Shown piece by piece: positions 12,423-21,568 of a DNA stretch of 64,000 bases. Within the stretch, counting starts at the first letter, position 1. Every line of letters starts with the position of its first letter. This DNA is from Smittia aterrima. Lineage: Eukaryota > Arthropoda > Insecta > Diptera > Chironomidae. Position numbers and translations under genes: made by a program. The notes under the pieces are model-generated. The model was not told where the DNA came from. It saw only the letters and a program-made list of their open reading frames with translations, and ran no database searches. The DNA lies in the NCBI GenBank assembly GCA_033063855.1, contig CP093829.1, forward strand, positions 20,119,537 to 20,183,536, written 5' to 3'.

Positions 12423-12436
12423 TTCGAAAACCAAAC

Positions 12437-12463
12437 TGTAGTCGTCAAGGTTCTGAGATAAAA
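12437..12463 (-). promoter_or_regulatory. Core promoter of TIL copy 1
   Basis: On the minus strand a TTTTATC box (12457-12463) precedes a weak initiator, ACAGTT, with its +1 A at 12437, exactly 26 nt away. The predicted leader is 15 nt. All five TIL genes keep the same spacing. Confidence 0.55.
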
Positions 12464-12502
12464 TGAATTTCTATCGTCAATTGAAAGCTTCAATTAGCAA
12501 AA

Positions 12503-12536
12503 GCAAACAAGATTATTTGTTTTATCGAAAGCTTGT
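12503..12536 (-). promoter_or_regulatory. Conserved upstream element of TIL copy 1
   Basis: A 34 bp block, read on the plus strand as GCAAACAAGATTATTTGTTT followed by TATCGAAAGCTTG, lies 66 bp upstream of the putative start site. It is conserved upstream of TIL copies 2 and 3. It contains forkhead-like TATTTGT in opposed orientation to a GCAAACA half. Confidence 0.45.
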
Positions 12537-12858
12537 GCTATTCTCAGAAAAATAATTTCGATAATATGCGTATTGGCAAATTTGATAAAGAAAAATGAGA
12601 TCACGAGCAGATTTTTAAGATGAAGTCGTCTTTACAATAATTTGACACATTTTCTGTTATTAAAACTCTGCTTTACATTTGAAACCTCTCAAGACCTTTA
12701 GTAGCAGAAATTGATTTAATTGGCGTCGTTTTAATGAAATAATTTGTTTGAAATTACTTATAGTTCTCGATCTAATTTTAAAGTTAAAATGGTAAAAGTT
12801 CTGTTAGTGCAAAATCAAGTTTTTATTTCAAGCTTTAAAATCACAACTTTTCAAAGGA

Positions 12859-13376
12859 TCATTGTGTCAGCATTCTTTCGCAATCTTCTAAAGAAAGGCA
12901 ACGGCCTCCTTCACTTTCTCTTATGTATCCCTCCATACAAACGCAGTCGGTTGTTTCGCACCAAGCAGTTCCATTAGGATATTGACAGTTTGGTTGGCAA
13001 GGGATGCTGTACGTAACCAAAACCTCGTTTTCAGGACAATGTTTGCATTTTTCTTTGGGGAAGCAAGGACCTCCTGGGTAAAGTCGAACGAATCCTTCAG
13101 CGCAAACACAATTTCTGCAACGTTTTGGTTCAGGACTTTGGCATGTTCCTTCATACGTTTCGCACTCTACTTCGACCTCATATTTGGGGCAAAACGAACC
13201 TAATCAAGTAAATAAATTACATTTCTGATTTTATTTTAATATTTAAAAGTCCTTACTAAAGCTAATTGCATCCAAGGCTGAAAGGAAATAAAAGAATTTT
13301 AAGTTTCTTACGTCATTTTAATTTATCAAACTCACCAGCAAAGATTCCAAGCAAAAAGAAAATTTTGGAGAACATT
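12859..13376 (-). CDS. Secreted two-domain TIL-type cysteine-rich protein, copy 2
   Basis: Three exons, 13337-13376, 13257-13277 (only 21 nt) and 12859-13199, encode 133 aa. All junctions are GT-AG and each join is phase 1. The signal peptide MFSKIFFLLGIFA is followed by two TIL units. Unit 1 (from FCPKYEVEVEC) has eight cysteines and lacks the C3 and C5 positions. Unit 2 (from HCPENEVLVTY) also has eight, but lacks C2 and C6. Both losses correspond to whole disulfides of the known TIL pairing. Compared with copy 1 there is an extra micro-exon (ALDAISF) between signal peptide and domain. A minus-strand AATAAA lies 32 nt past the stop (12822-12827). It is probably an extracellular protease inhibitor; this is inference from family. 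Confidence 0.85.
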
Positions 13377-13389
13377 TCAAAAACTAAAC

Positions 13390-13416
13390 TGAAGTCGTCA
13401 AGGTTCTGAGATAAAA
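13390..13416 (-). promoter_or_regulatory. Core promoter of TIL copy 2
   Basis: The TTTTATC box at 13410-13416 (minus strand) lies 26 nt before the A of a good arthropod initiator, TCAGTT (13387-13392). The predicted leader is 14 nt. Confidence 0.6.
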
Positions 13417-13457
13417 TGAATTTCTTTTACCAAATAAAAGCTTCAACTCCAGCTCAC

Positions 13458-13490
13458 GCAAATAAAGTTATTTGTTTTAACGAAAGCTGG
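13458..13490 (-). promoter_or_regulatory. Conserved upstream element of TIL copy 2
   Basis: GCAAATAAAGTTATTTGTTT (plus strand) followed by TAACGAAAGCTGG, 68 bp upstream of the putative start site, matches the blocks upstream of copies 1 and 3. Confidence 0.5.
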
Positions 13491-13756
13491 CGATATTCTC
13501 GATAAAAATAACTAAACAAATAAAGAATTTCGGCGAAATGAGAACTCGAGTTGATCTTATTGAAGAAATCATCTTTTTAATGAAAACGTTTTATTTATAC
13601 AAGTTTTGCAGATTTGGTCACCAATTGATTCTGGATATTGGATATTGCCTTAATTCCTTGTCTCGAATATAATAAGTCGAAATAAATTGAAAAATAATAA
13701 TAAAAGAAATTGTTTTTAAGAATGAAAAAAATCTTTTTTATTTCAGAGATATCAAA

Positions 13757-14293
13757 TTACTTTCGAACTTCGGATACTCCCAAATATCCTCCGCCGCATT
13801 CCTTAATAGGAATACATTTTCCTCCTTCTGACTCTCTGATGTAGCCCTCAATGCAAACGCACTCGACTTTCTCACATATCGCAGTGTTCTGACCGCAAAT
13901 AGGTTGACAAGGAACTTGATATACAATTTGAACCTCATACTCAGGACACACAACACAAGATCTGACTGGAACACATGGACCTCCTACAAAAGCTCGAACG
14001 TAGCCATCAGCGCATACACAAGTTCTGCAGTATTGCAAATCAGGTTTTTCGCACGTTCCTTCGTACCTCTCACATTTTACATCAACTTCATTTGGGCCGC
14101 AATATTCAGGACCTGATTAAATAAATAAAATATTTTTCTGACTTCCTGGAAAGTTTAAAAAAATCTTACATTTCTGAGCTTTTACTGCAACGAAGACTGA
14201 AAAATTGTCAAAAATAAATTATTTTCCTTTATTTGAATTATCTGTAAGCTCACCAGCAAAGATCCCAAGGAAAAAGATAATTTTGGAGAACAT
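13757..14293 (-). CDS. Secreted two-domain TIL-type cysteine-rich protein, copy 3
   Basis: Three exons, 14254-14293, 14170-14196 (27 nt) and 13757-14112, encode 140 aa. The signal peptide MFSKIIFFLGIFA is followed by a short linker and two TIL units. The cysteine layout matches copy 2: the first unit lacks the C3/C5 pair and the second the C2/C6 pair. The C-terminus has an extra tail, GGGYLGVSEVRK, not seen in copies 1, 2, 4 or 5. A minus-strand AATAAA overlaps 13737-13742, about 15 nt past the stop. It is probably an extracellular serine-protease inhibitor-like protein; the target is unknown. Confidence 0.86.
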
Positions 14294-14307
14294 TTCAAAA
14301 ACCAAAC

Positions 14308-14334
14308 TGAGTTCGTCAAGGCTTTGAGATAAAA
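14308..14334 (-). promoter_or_regulatory. Core promoter of TIL copy 3
   Basis: The TTTTATC box at 14328-14334 (minus strand) lies 26 nt before the A of TCAGTT (14305-14310). The predicted leader is 15 nt. Confidence 0.6.
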
Positions 14335-14381
14335 TGAATTTCGATGGGAAAGTTTTCATAAAAACTCCTGTTTAAGCTTAA

Positions 14382-14414
14382 GCAAATAAACTTATTTGTT
14401 TTAATGAAAGCTTG
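14382..14414 (-). promoter_or_regulatory. Conserved upstream element of TIL copy 3
   Basis: GCAAATAAACTTATTTGTTT (plus strand) followed by TAATGAAAGCTTG, 74 bp upstream of the putative start site. It is the third copy of the element and forms a near-palindrome of two forkhead-like sites. Confidence 0.5.
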
Positions 14415-14732
14415 CGATAATATCGCAGCGATATTCTCAGAAAAACAGTTTCAATTTCGTATTGGCAAATAAATTTGATGAAATTGAGAACACGAGCAGA
14501 ATTAGATAAATAAATTCATCTTTATTTATTTTCAAATTTGTTGTCAAGAGTTTTTCTCGAACTAATCAAACATGAATAAAGAACTCGAACAAAGAACTCG
14601 AAAAAAGAAAATGAATATGAAAGAAAACATCTGCAATGATATCGGGGATGTTAAACTTTTATTTCATTCTTTTAGAAACCGCAAAGTGATAAAACATTTT
14701 CTGATAAACAAAATCTGAAAAAAATCTGAATC

Positions 14733-15228
14733 TTATTCTTCGTCGACGATTGGGCATTCGTTTTCAAGAATACAAGATCCATTTCTCATCTCTCTGATGT
14801 ACCCGTCAGCACAAACGCATGAGGGTCCGTTACATACTAAACTGTTACAAGTAGGAGGGTTCCGTTCATCGCAAGTTGCTGGACAAGGTTCTTCGCATTG
14901 AGAAGGTTTTTCGTGTGGCGGGCAAACACATTTATCGGGGAGAACGCATTTGTTGTCATAACCTCTAATGTAGCCATCTTTGCAGATGCAATCTGGTCCA
15001 CCGCACCATTTAGTAAGGCATAGCGGGGGATTAGGCTCAACACAAGTTGCTGGACATGGAACATCACACTCTGATCGAACCTCATTAACTCCACAAACTT
15101 TGAAACCTGTTGAAGCGATTTATTTTATAACTTCAAAATTAAAGTAAATTAGATTCCTTACATTTGCGAGCAGTAACTGCGTTTAAGGCTGCGAAGAGAC
15201 CCAACAAAATTAATGTTTTTGAGAGCAT
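14733..15228 (-). CDS. Secreted two-domain TIL protein, copy 4
   Basis: Exons 15162-15228 and 14733-15106 join at phase 1 (T|GT, a Cys) and encode 146 aa. The signal peptide MLSKTLILLGLFAALNAVTA is followed by two canonical ten-cysteine TIL domains, from VCGVNEVRSEC and from VCPPHEKPSQC. Each closes with CxC-(K/A)-DGYIR and a final Cys. It ends in an acidic tail, PIVDEE. It differs from copies 1-3 in keeping all ten cysteines in both domains and in having no micro-exon. It is a close paralogue of copy 5 with identical exon lengths (67 and 374 nt). The likely role is an extracellular serine-protease inhibitor. A minus-strand AATAAA lies at 14658-14663. Confidence 0.88.
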
Positions 15229-15242
15229 CCAAAAAAATCGTC

Positions 15243-15269
15243 TGAATTGTTCAAAGATTTCTGATAAAA
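15243..15269 (-). promoter_or_regulatory. Core promoter of TIL copy 4
   Basis: The TTTTATC box at 15263-15269 (minus strand) lies 26 nt before the A of TTCAGACG (initiator-like, +1 at 15243). The predicted leader is 15 nt. Confidence 0.55.
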
Positions 15270-15957
15270 TGATTTCCAAAGACAAAATTATTCGTTCTAC
15301 TTTGAAGACGAAAAACTGTTTCAATACAAACAGCTTCAATATTTATCAAGATATTAACACAAGTTAGTTTAATAATGAACAAAGGCGAAAACAATGGAGT
15401 CTTTTGATATTCTAAAGCTAATGCTGAAAACCACAAAAAAAAAATTCCAAATAAAGTTTAAAACTCCAAATTTTAAAAGAGAATCTTTCAGATTTGCAGA
15501 TGTTTTTCTTGTTTTCACGATGTGATCATCAGAATTGCGCCAGCAACTGAAACACGAAGGGGAACCACAGATCGAATTGATGTAAATGGAAAATGGAGCA
15601 GAAGACGTCAGCTTAGCATCTTGCTTCCCAAGGCTACTTCGACATTCCCTTAAGGGGATCACCAGAGTTCACGAATACGACCCTACAGCTGCTACGAGTA
15701 GATAAAATGCATATCACAATCCGGGGGGACAAGTCCCTCTGAATATATAAATAAATCAGTAATGCATATCTAAGGATCTGGGACCTCTAAATGAAAATTG
15801 ATCCTATTGAAGTCAATAATCGTAAAAGTATTTTTATTATTCCACACAAATTGCTAAGGAAATCACAAAAATTTAATATTGATAAACAAATTTGAAAAAT
15901 CTATTTAGCTTTTCAAAATATTTAGCATCGAAAATGAAACTTTTCCGAAAATATTTC
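15270..15957. other. Intergenic between TIL copies 4 and 5
   Basis: The first 380 bp belong to the duplicated block. The rest (about 15650-15957) has no counterpart in the right-hand copy. It includes a small GC-rich hairpin, GGGGGGACAAGTCCCTC, near 15724, and the copy 5 poly(A) signal on the minus strand at 15833-15838. No gene is seen. Confidence 0.45.
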
Positions 15958-16452
15958 TTATTCTTCGTCTTCGATTGGGCAGTCACTTTCAAGAATGCAA
16001 AGTCCAGTTTGATATTCTCTGATGTAACCATCGGCACAAACGCATTTCGGTCCGTTACATGCAAAACTAGGACAAGGCGCGCGATCGGGTTGAGCGCAAG
16101 TTTTTGGGCAAGCTTCTTCGCATTGAGAAGGTTTTTCGTGTGGCGGGCAAACACATTTATCGGGGAGAACGCATTTGTTGTCATAACCTCGAATGTAGCC
16201 ATCTTTGCAGACGCAATCTGGTCCACCACACCAGAAAGTCATGCATGTCGGGGGGTTAGGCTCAACACAAGATGCTTGACATGGAAAATCACACTCTGCA
16301 CGAGACTCATTAACTCCACAAACTTTGCCACCTGTTGAAGCAATTTTTTTATAATTTCAAAATTAAAATAAATTAGATTCCTTACATTTGCGAGCAGTAA
16401 CTGCGTTTAAGGCTGCGAAGAGACCCAACAAAATTAATGTTTTTGAGAGCAT
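15958..16452 (-). CDS. Secreted two-domain TIL protein, copy 5
   Basis: Exons 16386-16452 and 15958-16331 encode 146 aa, the same lengths and splice phase as copy 4. The 22-residue encoded signal segment is identical to copy 4. Two ten-cysteine TIL domains follow (VCGVNESRAEC... and VCPPHEKPSQC...), ending in the acidic tail PIEDEE. Most differences from copy 4 fall between C3 and C6 of each domain (for example MTFW for LTKW, and PKTCAQPDRAPC for PATCDERNPPTC). This is the part that carries the protease-contacting loop in TIL inhibitors, so the pair may differ in target. Extracellular protease inhibition is inferred from the family. Confidence 0.88.
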
Positions 16453-16466
16453 CCTGAAAAATCGTC

Positions 16467-16493
16467 TGAATGGTTCAAAGATTTCTGATAAAA
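16467..16493 (-). promoter_or_regulatory. Core promoter of TIL copy 5
   Basis: The TTTTATC box at 16487-16493 (minus strand) lies 26 nt before the A of TTCAGACG (+1 at 16467). The predicted leader is 15 nt. Confidence 0.55.
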
Positions 16494-17626
16494 TGATTTC
16501 AAGAGACTGAATTGTTCGTTCTACTTTGAAGACGAATAACTGTTTAAATAGAAACAGCTTCAATATTAATCAAGATATTGACACAAGTGAGTTCAATAGC
16601 GAACAAAAGCGAAAACAATGGAGTCTTTTAATTATTCAAAAGCTAATGATGAAAACTACAAAAATATTTCCTTAAAAGTAACTAAAAGTATCGAAATCAA
16701 AATTATTGAAGAAAATTTTTCAGATTTAGTTCTTTATTTTGTTTTTCACGATGTGATCATCAGAATAAAGCCAGCAATTGAAACACAAAGGGGAACTACA
16801 GATCGCAATTGACGTAAATCGAAATTTGTTTTGAGAACAGTCGTCAGAGCCACGACAGCTATCGAGAATAATCATTTAAAATGTCTGCAAAAATCTGAAA
16901 GAAAAACAATTGTAAAAGTCATAACGAAGAAATAATGTATGACTAAGAAGGTTTTAAGCAAATTTGATTCTAACATTCAAGGTGAATCAAATTTTCTTAT
17001 CACGAACCATTTGCTGAATATCATTTCTCAAAAATAGAATTTCTTATTTGCGCAATTGTTTTATTCCATACCTTCTAAGATGGTGATGAACACATGTGAA
17101 ATATTTTTTTTATCTCGTTCATTAATTAGTTCAATTAATTACCAAAAACTTTTTTATCATCAATAAAGTACATTCTTCTAGCTTTATTTCTGTGTTTTTG
17201 GATTTTCATATTTCCCCGTAATACTTGAGATTTTCAGCTTTTCTTTCAAATGAACCAATTGGGCCTTAATATATTTGGCCTACTGTAAGAATAAGATCAG
17301 CAGTTTACGAATTCAATTCGTCGAATGGAAAAACATTTTAATAAGAGTCATATCTACAACTCTCGACCTGATTAAACACAAAAGTTCCAAAAAAGAAATA
17401 CATTTGGTAAAACATCTGCAAAAGAATTACTCGTTCTAAATTACGATTCAAAATTGAATATCTCGCTGGATTGATTGGGCACTCTAATGTAGGACTCTAA
17501 TGTAGTCTTTTTTTACTAATTTTCATGCTGGACCAATCAAAACAAAAGAAGAAAACAAAAAGAAATTCTTTTGTATAATTTTGATAAAAAGTTTAATTAA
17601 TTTATTTTCAATTTCGGGAACATTTT
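16494..17626. other. Gene-free stretch upstream of TIL copy 5
   Basis: The first 350 bp belong to the duplication. The remainder is AT-rich with no gene recognised. A minus-strand AATAAA at 17601-17606 suits the CFP1 transcript ending here. Confidence 0.45.
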
Positions 17627-19190
17627 CTAATTTGTTTGAATGTTTCCTTGCTGAGTTGTTTGCATTTTAACCATTTGATGATCAAAATTTGAGTGAAGAA
17701 GAAGTCCCAGCAATCCGAAACGAGAAGACATCGCTGCTTTAATCTGTCGCTCTTGTTCCAGTAGCTCATCAATCTTCATCCATTGGCGAACTCTTTCCAA
17801 ATCAATTTCAGCTCGACGAATCTTCTCCCAGCAATAATGTTTAAAGCAAGACTTCTTAGGAGCTCGGCAGAAGTCTCCTGTCAGCTCAAAGACATTTTTC
17901 GTAAGAGGACAACCGCAAACATCGTCATCGTGAACCTTGGGATCCTTCGAATGCTCAGGACAGAGAACGCGAAGTCGTTTACAATAAGTTTTGCTTATCG
18001 GATTAAAGAAATCACAAAACATTGAATTGCCTCCTTCGATTCGTGTTTTGAAAATGCTCCCAAAGCTCGCCTGCGACTCATATTTGTTGAAGCAGCGCTC
18101 CAAATGACGAATTGCTGAACGAGTATGGATTTCAAGACCACAAGTAACGCAATACATCGACGAGTCGTCTTCCATGTCAATGTTTTCTTGGAACTTTTCA
18201 TCAATCGGGCATCTCTTTGAATGATCAACGAGGAGATCGAGCTCTTTGTGACGCTTGTCTAACTCCACGAGAGTGGCTCTGACGATTTGTTGTTTAGCTC
18301 GATTCTTCTCCAATGATTTCTTATTCGTTTCCGCTGCAACACTTGGAGTACTCATTTCTTGAAGTCGTTTAGGAAGGAATTGGAAAATTCGACCCATTGC
18401 GACTTTCATTCCACATTCGTCTGAACAATACTTTGACTGAGGCCTTGATGTATTCACGCATCCTTGTCCGTGGCAGTGACGTGGTCCTTCAAGAGCTGGA
18501 TTGATGAAGATTTCAGGTGTTACCGATCTCTTTCGTTTCCTAAAAATAAATTTGTTTAAGAGAATGAATTAGAATTGAAGGAGATTGCTCACTTGATCCT
18601 TCCATCCTTGATTTTCTTCTTGAGTTGGTACGAACTGAGACGTTTCTCACACTTTCCTTTCTTTCCTAAAGCTCTGGATCGACAACCATCGCAAGTCCCA
18701 CAGCGAGTCTCACTTTTGTCTTTTTTCTTCTTTTGCAGATCCTTCTCTTTAGTTGTTGTTGATGATGTTGCAACGTTTTGTGGCTGTGGTGCACCTTTAA
18801 TAACAGTTCGAAGAGATGGGTCAGCTTCCCGACACTTATCGCAAAAGTACTTTTTAATTTGTTTCGATTCCTTTTCCGTGATGTTGATGCAGTCGCCGTG
18901 ATACCTTCAGAGAAAACTTTAAATTTCTTAATCATTCAGAGGTCGCTGATGGGAACTTACCATTCCTCGCAGAAATCACAACAGATCATGAAACGCGACG
19001 AATCACTGGTTCGACAAATACAGTAAGCAAGGTTTTCATCTCCTCTCAAGATTGTTGCGATTTTACTTTTTCGCTCCGGAAGATTGAATTCTTTCGCAAT
19101 TTCTTCTTTCTGCAAAACGAAGGTTGCATTTAAAAAATGTAATTCATTTTTTTTCAATCATCTACTTACAGTTTTGAACTTTTTGTCCAT
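17627..19190 (-). CDS. CXXC1: CXXC finger protein 1 (CFP1), with a degenerate CXXC domain
   Basis: Four exons, 19170-19190, 18961-19109, 18593-18904 and 17627-18539, encode 464 aa with consistent phases. Residues 36-81 are a Cys4-His-Cys3 PHD finger (C37, C39, C51, C54, H59, C62, C78, C81), which reads H3K4me3 in CFP1. Residues 125-142 hold CGTCDGC and one later KC, where a CXXC zinc finger is expected. The second CGxCxxC cluster and the KFGG loop are absent. From GCVNTSRPQSKYCSDECGMK to the end the protein matches the conserved C-terminal CFP1 region (coiled coil, CGLEIHTRSAIRHLERC, KYESQASFGS, YCKRLRVLCPEH, CGCPL, FELTGDFCR, KHYCWEKIRRAEIDLERVR), which binds the SET1 subunits. CFP1 is the nuclear subunit that directs Set1/COMPASS H3K4 methylation. 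Human CFP1 is 656 aa, and the shortening lies in the CXXC and linker region. Confidence 0.94.
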
Positions 19191-19598
19191 GATTACGCTT
19201 TTTAATGCTTTAAAATTTGATTCGATAATTTTTTTTCGCTTGCTCAGGGTTTTGGAAGCTCAATTGTCCCTGCATTAGCTGCGCTCTTTGTTTATTTTTT
19301 TCTGACAAATTCAAGTTCATCGGAAAATTCTGAATTTTCACCGTAAAGTATCCACGTCCAGCGTCGAAGTCATTTTAAATAGTTTATCTTAGTGCAGTCT
19401 GCTTAGAAATCATCGAGATACATTCAGAATATCTCTAATAAACCTTCAACAGACTCTGGCAGACAAATAGAGTTTAAGTTTAGGTTTTCTTCTGATGGTC
19501 AATTAGAATTGTTGACTTATTCAATAAATATTTCAAGAATCGTTCTATCGACTTTCTACGAACCACTGCAGTGAAATCATTGATTTCAAATCAACGAA
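19191..19598. promoter_or_regulatory. Shared head-to-head promoter region of CFP1 and SLC30A9
   Basis: The two start codons are 408 bp apart and divergent, so both transcripts must start within this interval. No TATA box or other clear core element was picked out. A bidirectional housekeeping-type promoter is the likely reading. Confidence 0.55.
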
Positions 19599-21568
19599 AT
19601 GCTTCAGTTGATCAAGAGCCGAAGCTCACCACTTTGCACAAAGTTCTTCCCATATTTACTTCAGAATGGAAAAGACAACGTAAGTAAAGTTAATCCTCGC
19701 AGAGCATTTCACAATTTTCTATTCTTTGTAGATTCATCAACATCGATTAAGAATTAGAAGACTTTCAATTTTAATCGAGAAATCGAAATTATTGCAACAC
19801 TTGACGAGGAGTTGCAGCTCTCAACATAGAGTCTCATCCAGCTCACATGTTTTACAAGATAAGAATCCATTGAAGGAAAAAATTCTCGAAATTAAAACGA
19901 AAAGTGGAAATCTAATCATCCGAACGACAGTCACAGACTCGAATAAAGTCGACAATGTAGTGATTGAAAAGAAGACAGGAGAACCCGTAGCAGCTGCCAC
20001 AAATGAAGAGCCGAAACGACCAATGACAGAAAAGGAATTGCTCGCAGAGAAGAACAAAGAATTAGCTAAGAAGAGAGTCCGCGTGAATTTCGCGTTGTCG
20101 TCCCTTGAAAGAAACTTTATCACACCAAACCGAGCAATGTCCGATTTTCTCTTGAAAGCCGCAGACTTGGAGTCGCTCCCTAAGACGAAGCGAAGATCTC
20201 CTTATGAACAGGAACCTCCAATCACAGTCTACTGGCGGAGAGATGTTGAAGCTAAAGCAATTGAAATTTGGGGCTCACGTGACAATCTTCTCAAAGAATG
20301 TTTGAAGAGAGAGTTAGGTCTCAAGCAGCAACAGCAAAATGCTTTTACGATGAAGCGAAGACTGCGCGATTACAGACGTGAGATGGGATCGCGAACAAAT
20401 GTGCCTCGTGGAATTTTAAACGAAGCGGGAGGATTGATGGGAAGCTCAGGAAAAGTTGTGCTGACAGCTGTCGCAATCAACGCAACAAACTTTCTCTTCA
20501 AATGCGCCGCTTGGATCTTCACCGGCTCACACAGTATGTTTGCTGAATGCATTCACTCTCTCGCTGACACAATGAATCAACTGATTCTCGCTTATGGAAT
20601 CCACAAATCGACACAAATTGCCGATCCAAATCATCCTTACGGTTACACAAACATGCGTTACGTGTCATCGCTCATCTCAGGAGTTGGAATATTTTGTGTT
20701 GGAACTGGATTGTCGTTCTATCATGGAATTCAAGGATTGATGAACCCTCAACCAATCGATGACTTCTATTGGGCTTTTTACGTTCTCGGTGGATCGTTAG
20801 TCTCAGAAGGTGCTACTCTCGTCGTTGCTATCAACAGCGTTAAACAAGGTGCTAAGGAGATGGGAATGTCGTTTAGAGAATACGTTGTCCGTGGTCAAGA
20901 TCCATGCGTCAATGTCGTCTTAACTGAAGACTTAGCCGCTGTGCTTTCAGTTGGTCTTGCAGCAACATGCATGGGCTTATCAACAGTTACCGGTTCTCCA
21001 ATTCCTGACGCTTGTGGATCTCTTCTCGTTGGTTGTATGTTGGGAGCGGTCGCTTCTTTTATTATTTATACAAACGTCGCAGCTCTCATGGGTCGATCAA
21101 TTCAGGAAGAGCAACTTGAAAAGATGAATAACGAGCTTGAGAGCGATATCATGATCAGAGCAATTCACGATGTGAAGGGAATCGATATAGGGAACTCACT
21201 CGTAAGGTACAAGGCTGAATTGGATTTCGACGGAAGGGAACTCTCAAGAGTTTATCTCGACAAACAAGACTTGAATGCTCTACTTGAGGTGAGGACATTC
21301 AAAACTAAACGCAAGCTTATGCTAAATCTTTTTTTTTCGATTTATTTCAGGAAATTAAATCTTTCCAGACAATCGATGAGCTTGAGGCGTTCTTATTGAA
21401 GCATGGCGAGAACATTGTCGACCTGATGGGTGGAGAAATTGATAGGATTGAAATGAAATTGAGGGTAAACTTTAATGCTTTTTCAATCTACTTTTCAATC
21501 TAATGTTCTTTTTTTATTCACAGAAAAAGTTCCCACAAATTCGCCACTGCGACTTGGAAATTTTGTAA
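19599..21568 (+). CDS. SLC30A9: Mitochondrial zinc transporter ZnT9
   Basis: Four exons, 19599-19679, 19732-21288, 21351-21464 and 21524-21568, all phase 0, encode 598 aa (human ZnT9 568). The N-terminus (MLQLIKSRSSPLCTKF..., basic and rich in Ser/Arg) looks like a mitochondrial presequence, as known for ZnT9. A conserved soluble region follows (PPITVYWRRDVEAKAIEIWG and onward), then a cation-diffusion-facilitator core. TM2 carries H302-x3-D306 in FAECIHSLADT, and TM5 carries E426-D427 in VLTEDLAAVL; these are the expected metal-site positions. The C-terminus KKFPQIRHCDLEIL matches the family end. ZnT9 exports zinc from the mitochondrial matrix. Older literature also describes it as the nuclear-receptor coactivator GAC63. 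A poly(A) signal lies at 21831-21836. Confidence 0.95.

Larger units (their letters stand above)
14733..15650. repeat. Tandem duplication unit, left copy
   Basis: TIL copy 4 and about 400 bp of its upstream DNA match the block at 15958-16850 at high identity. Shared upstream marks include GAAGACGAA, AACAGCTTCAATATT and CACGATGTGATCATCAGAAT. The match fades near 15650, where this copy carries extra sequence. Confidence 0.75.
15958..16850. repeat. Tandem duplication unit, right copy
   Basis: Counterpart of the block at 14733-15650. It covers TIL copy 5 and its upstream region as far as the matching segment CACGATGTGATCATCAGAAT near 16748 and about 100 bp beyond. Confidence 0.75.

Noticed and set aside
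14837..15094. Minus-strand open frame within TIL copy 4
   Set aside because: It is an out-of-frame reading of the real exon 14733-15106, which carries two ten-cysteine TIL domains.
15892..16338. 148-codon plus-strand open frame across TIL copy 5
   Set aside because: It is the antisense shadow of the TIL gene, whose cysteine pattern, signal peptide and splice sites are on the minus strand.
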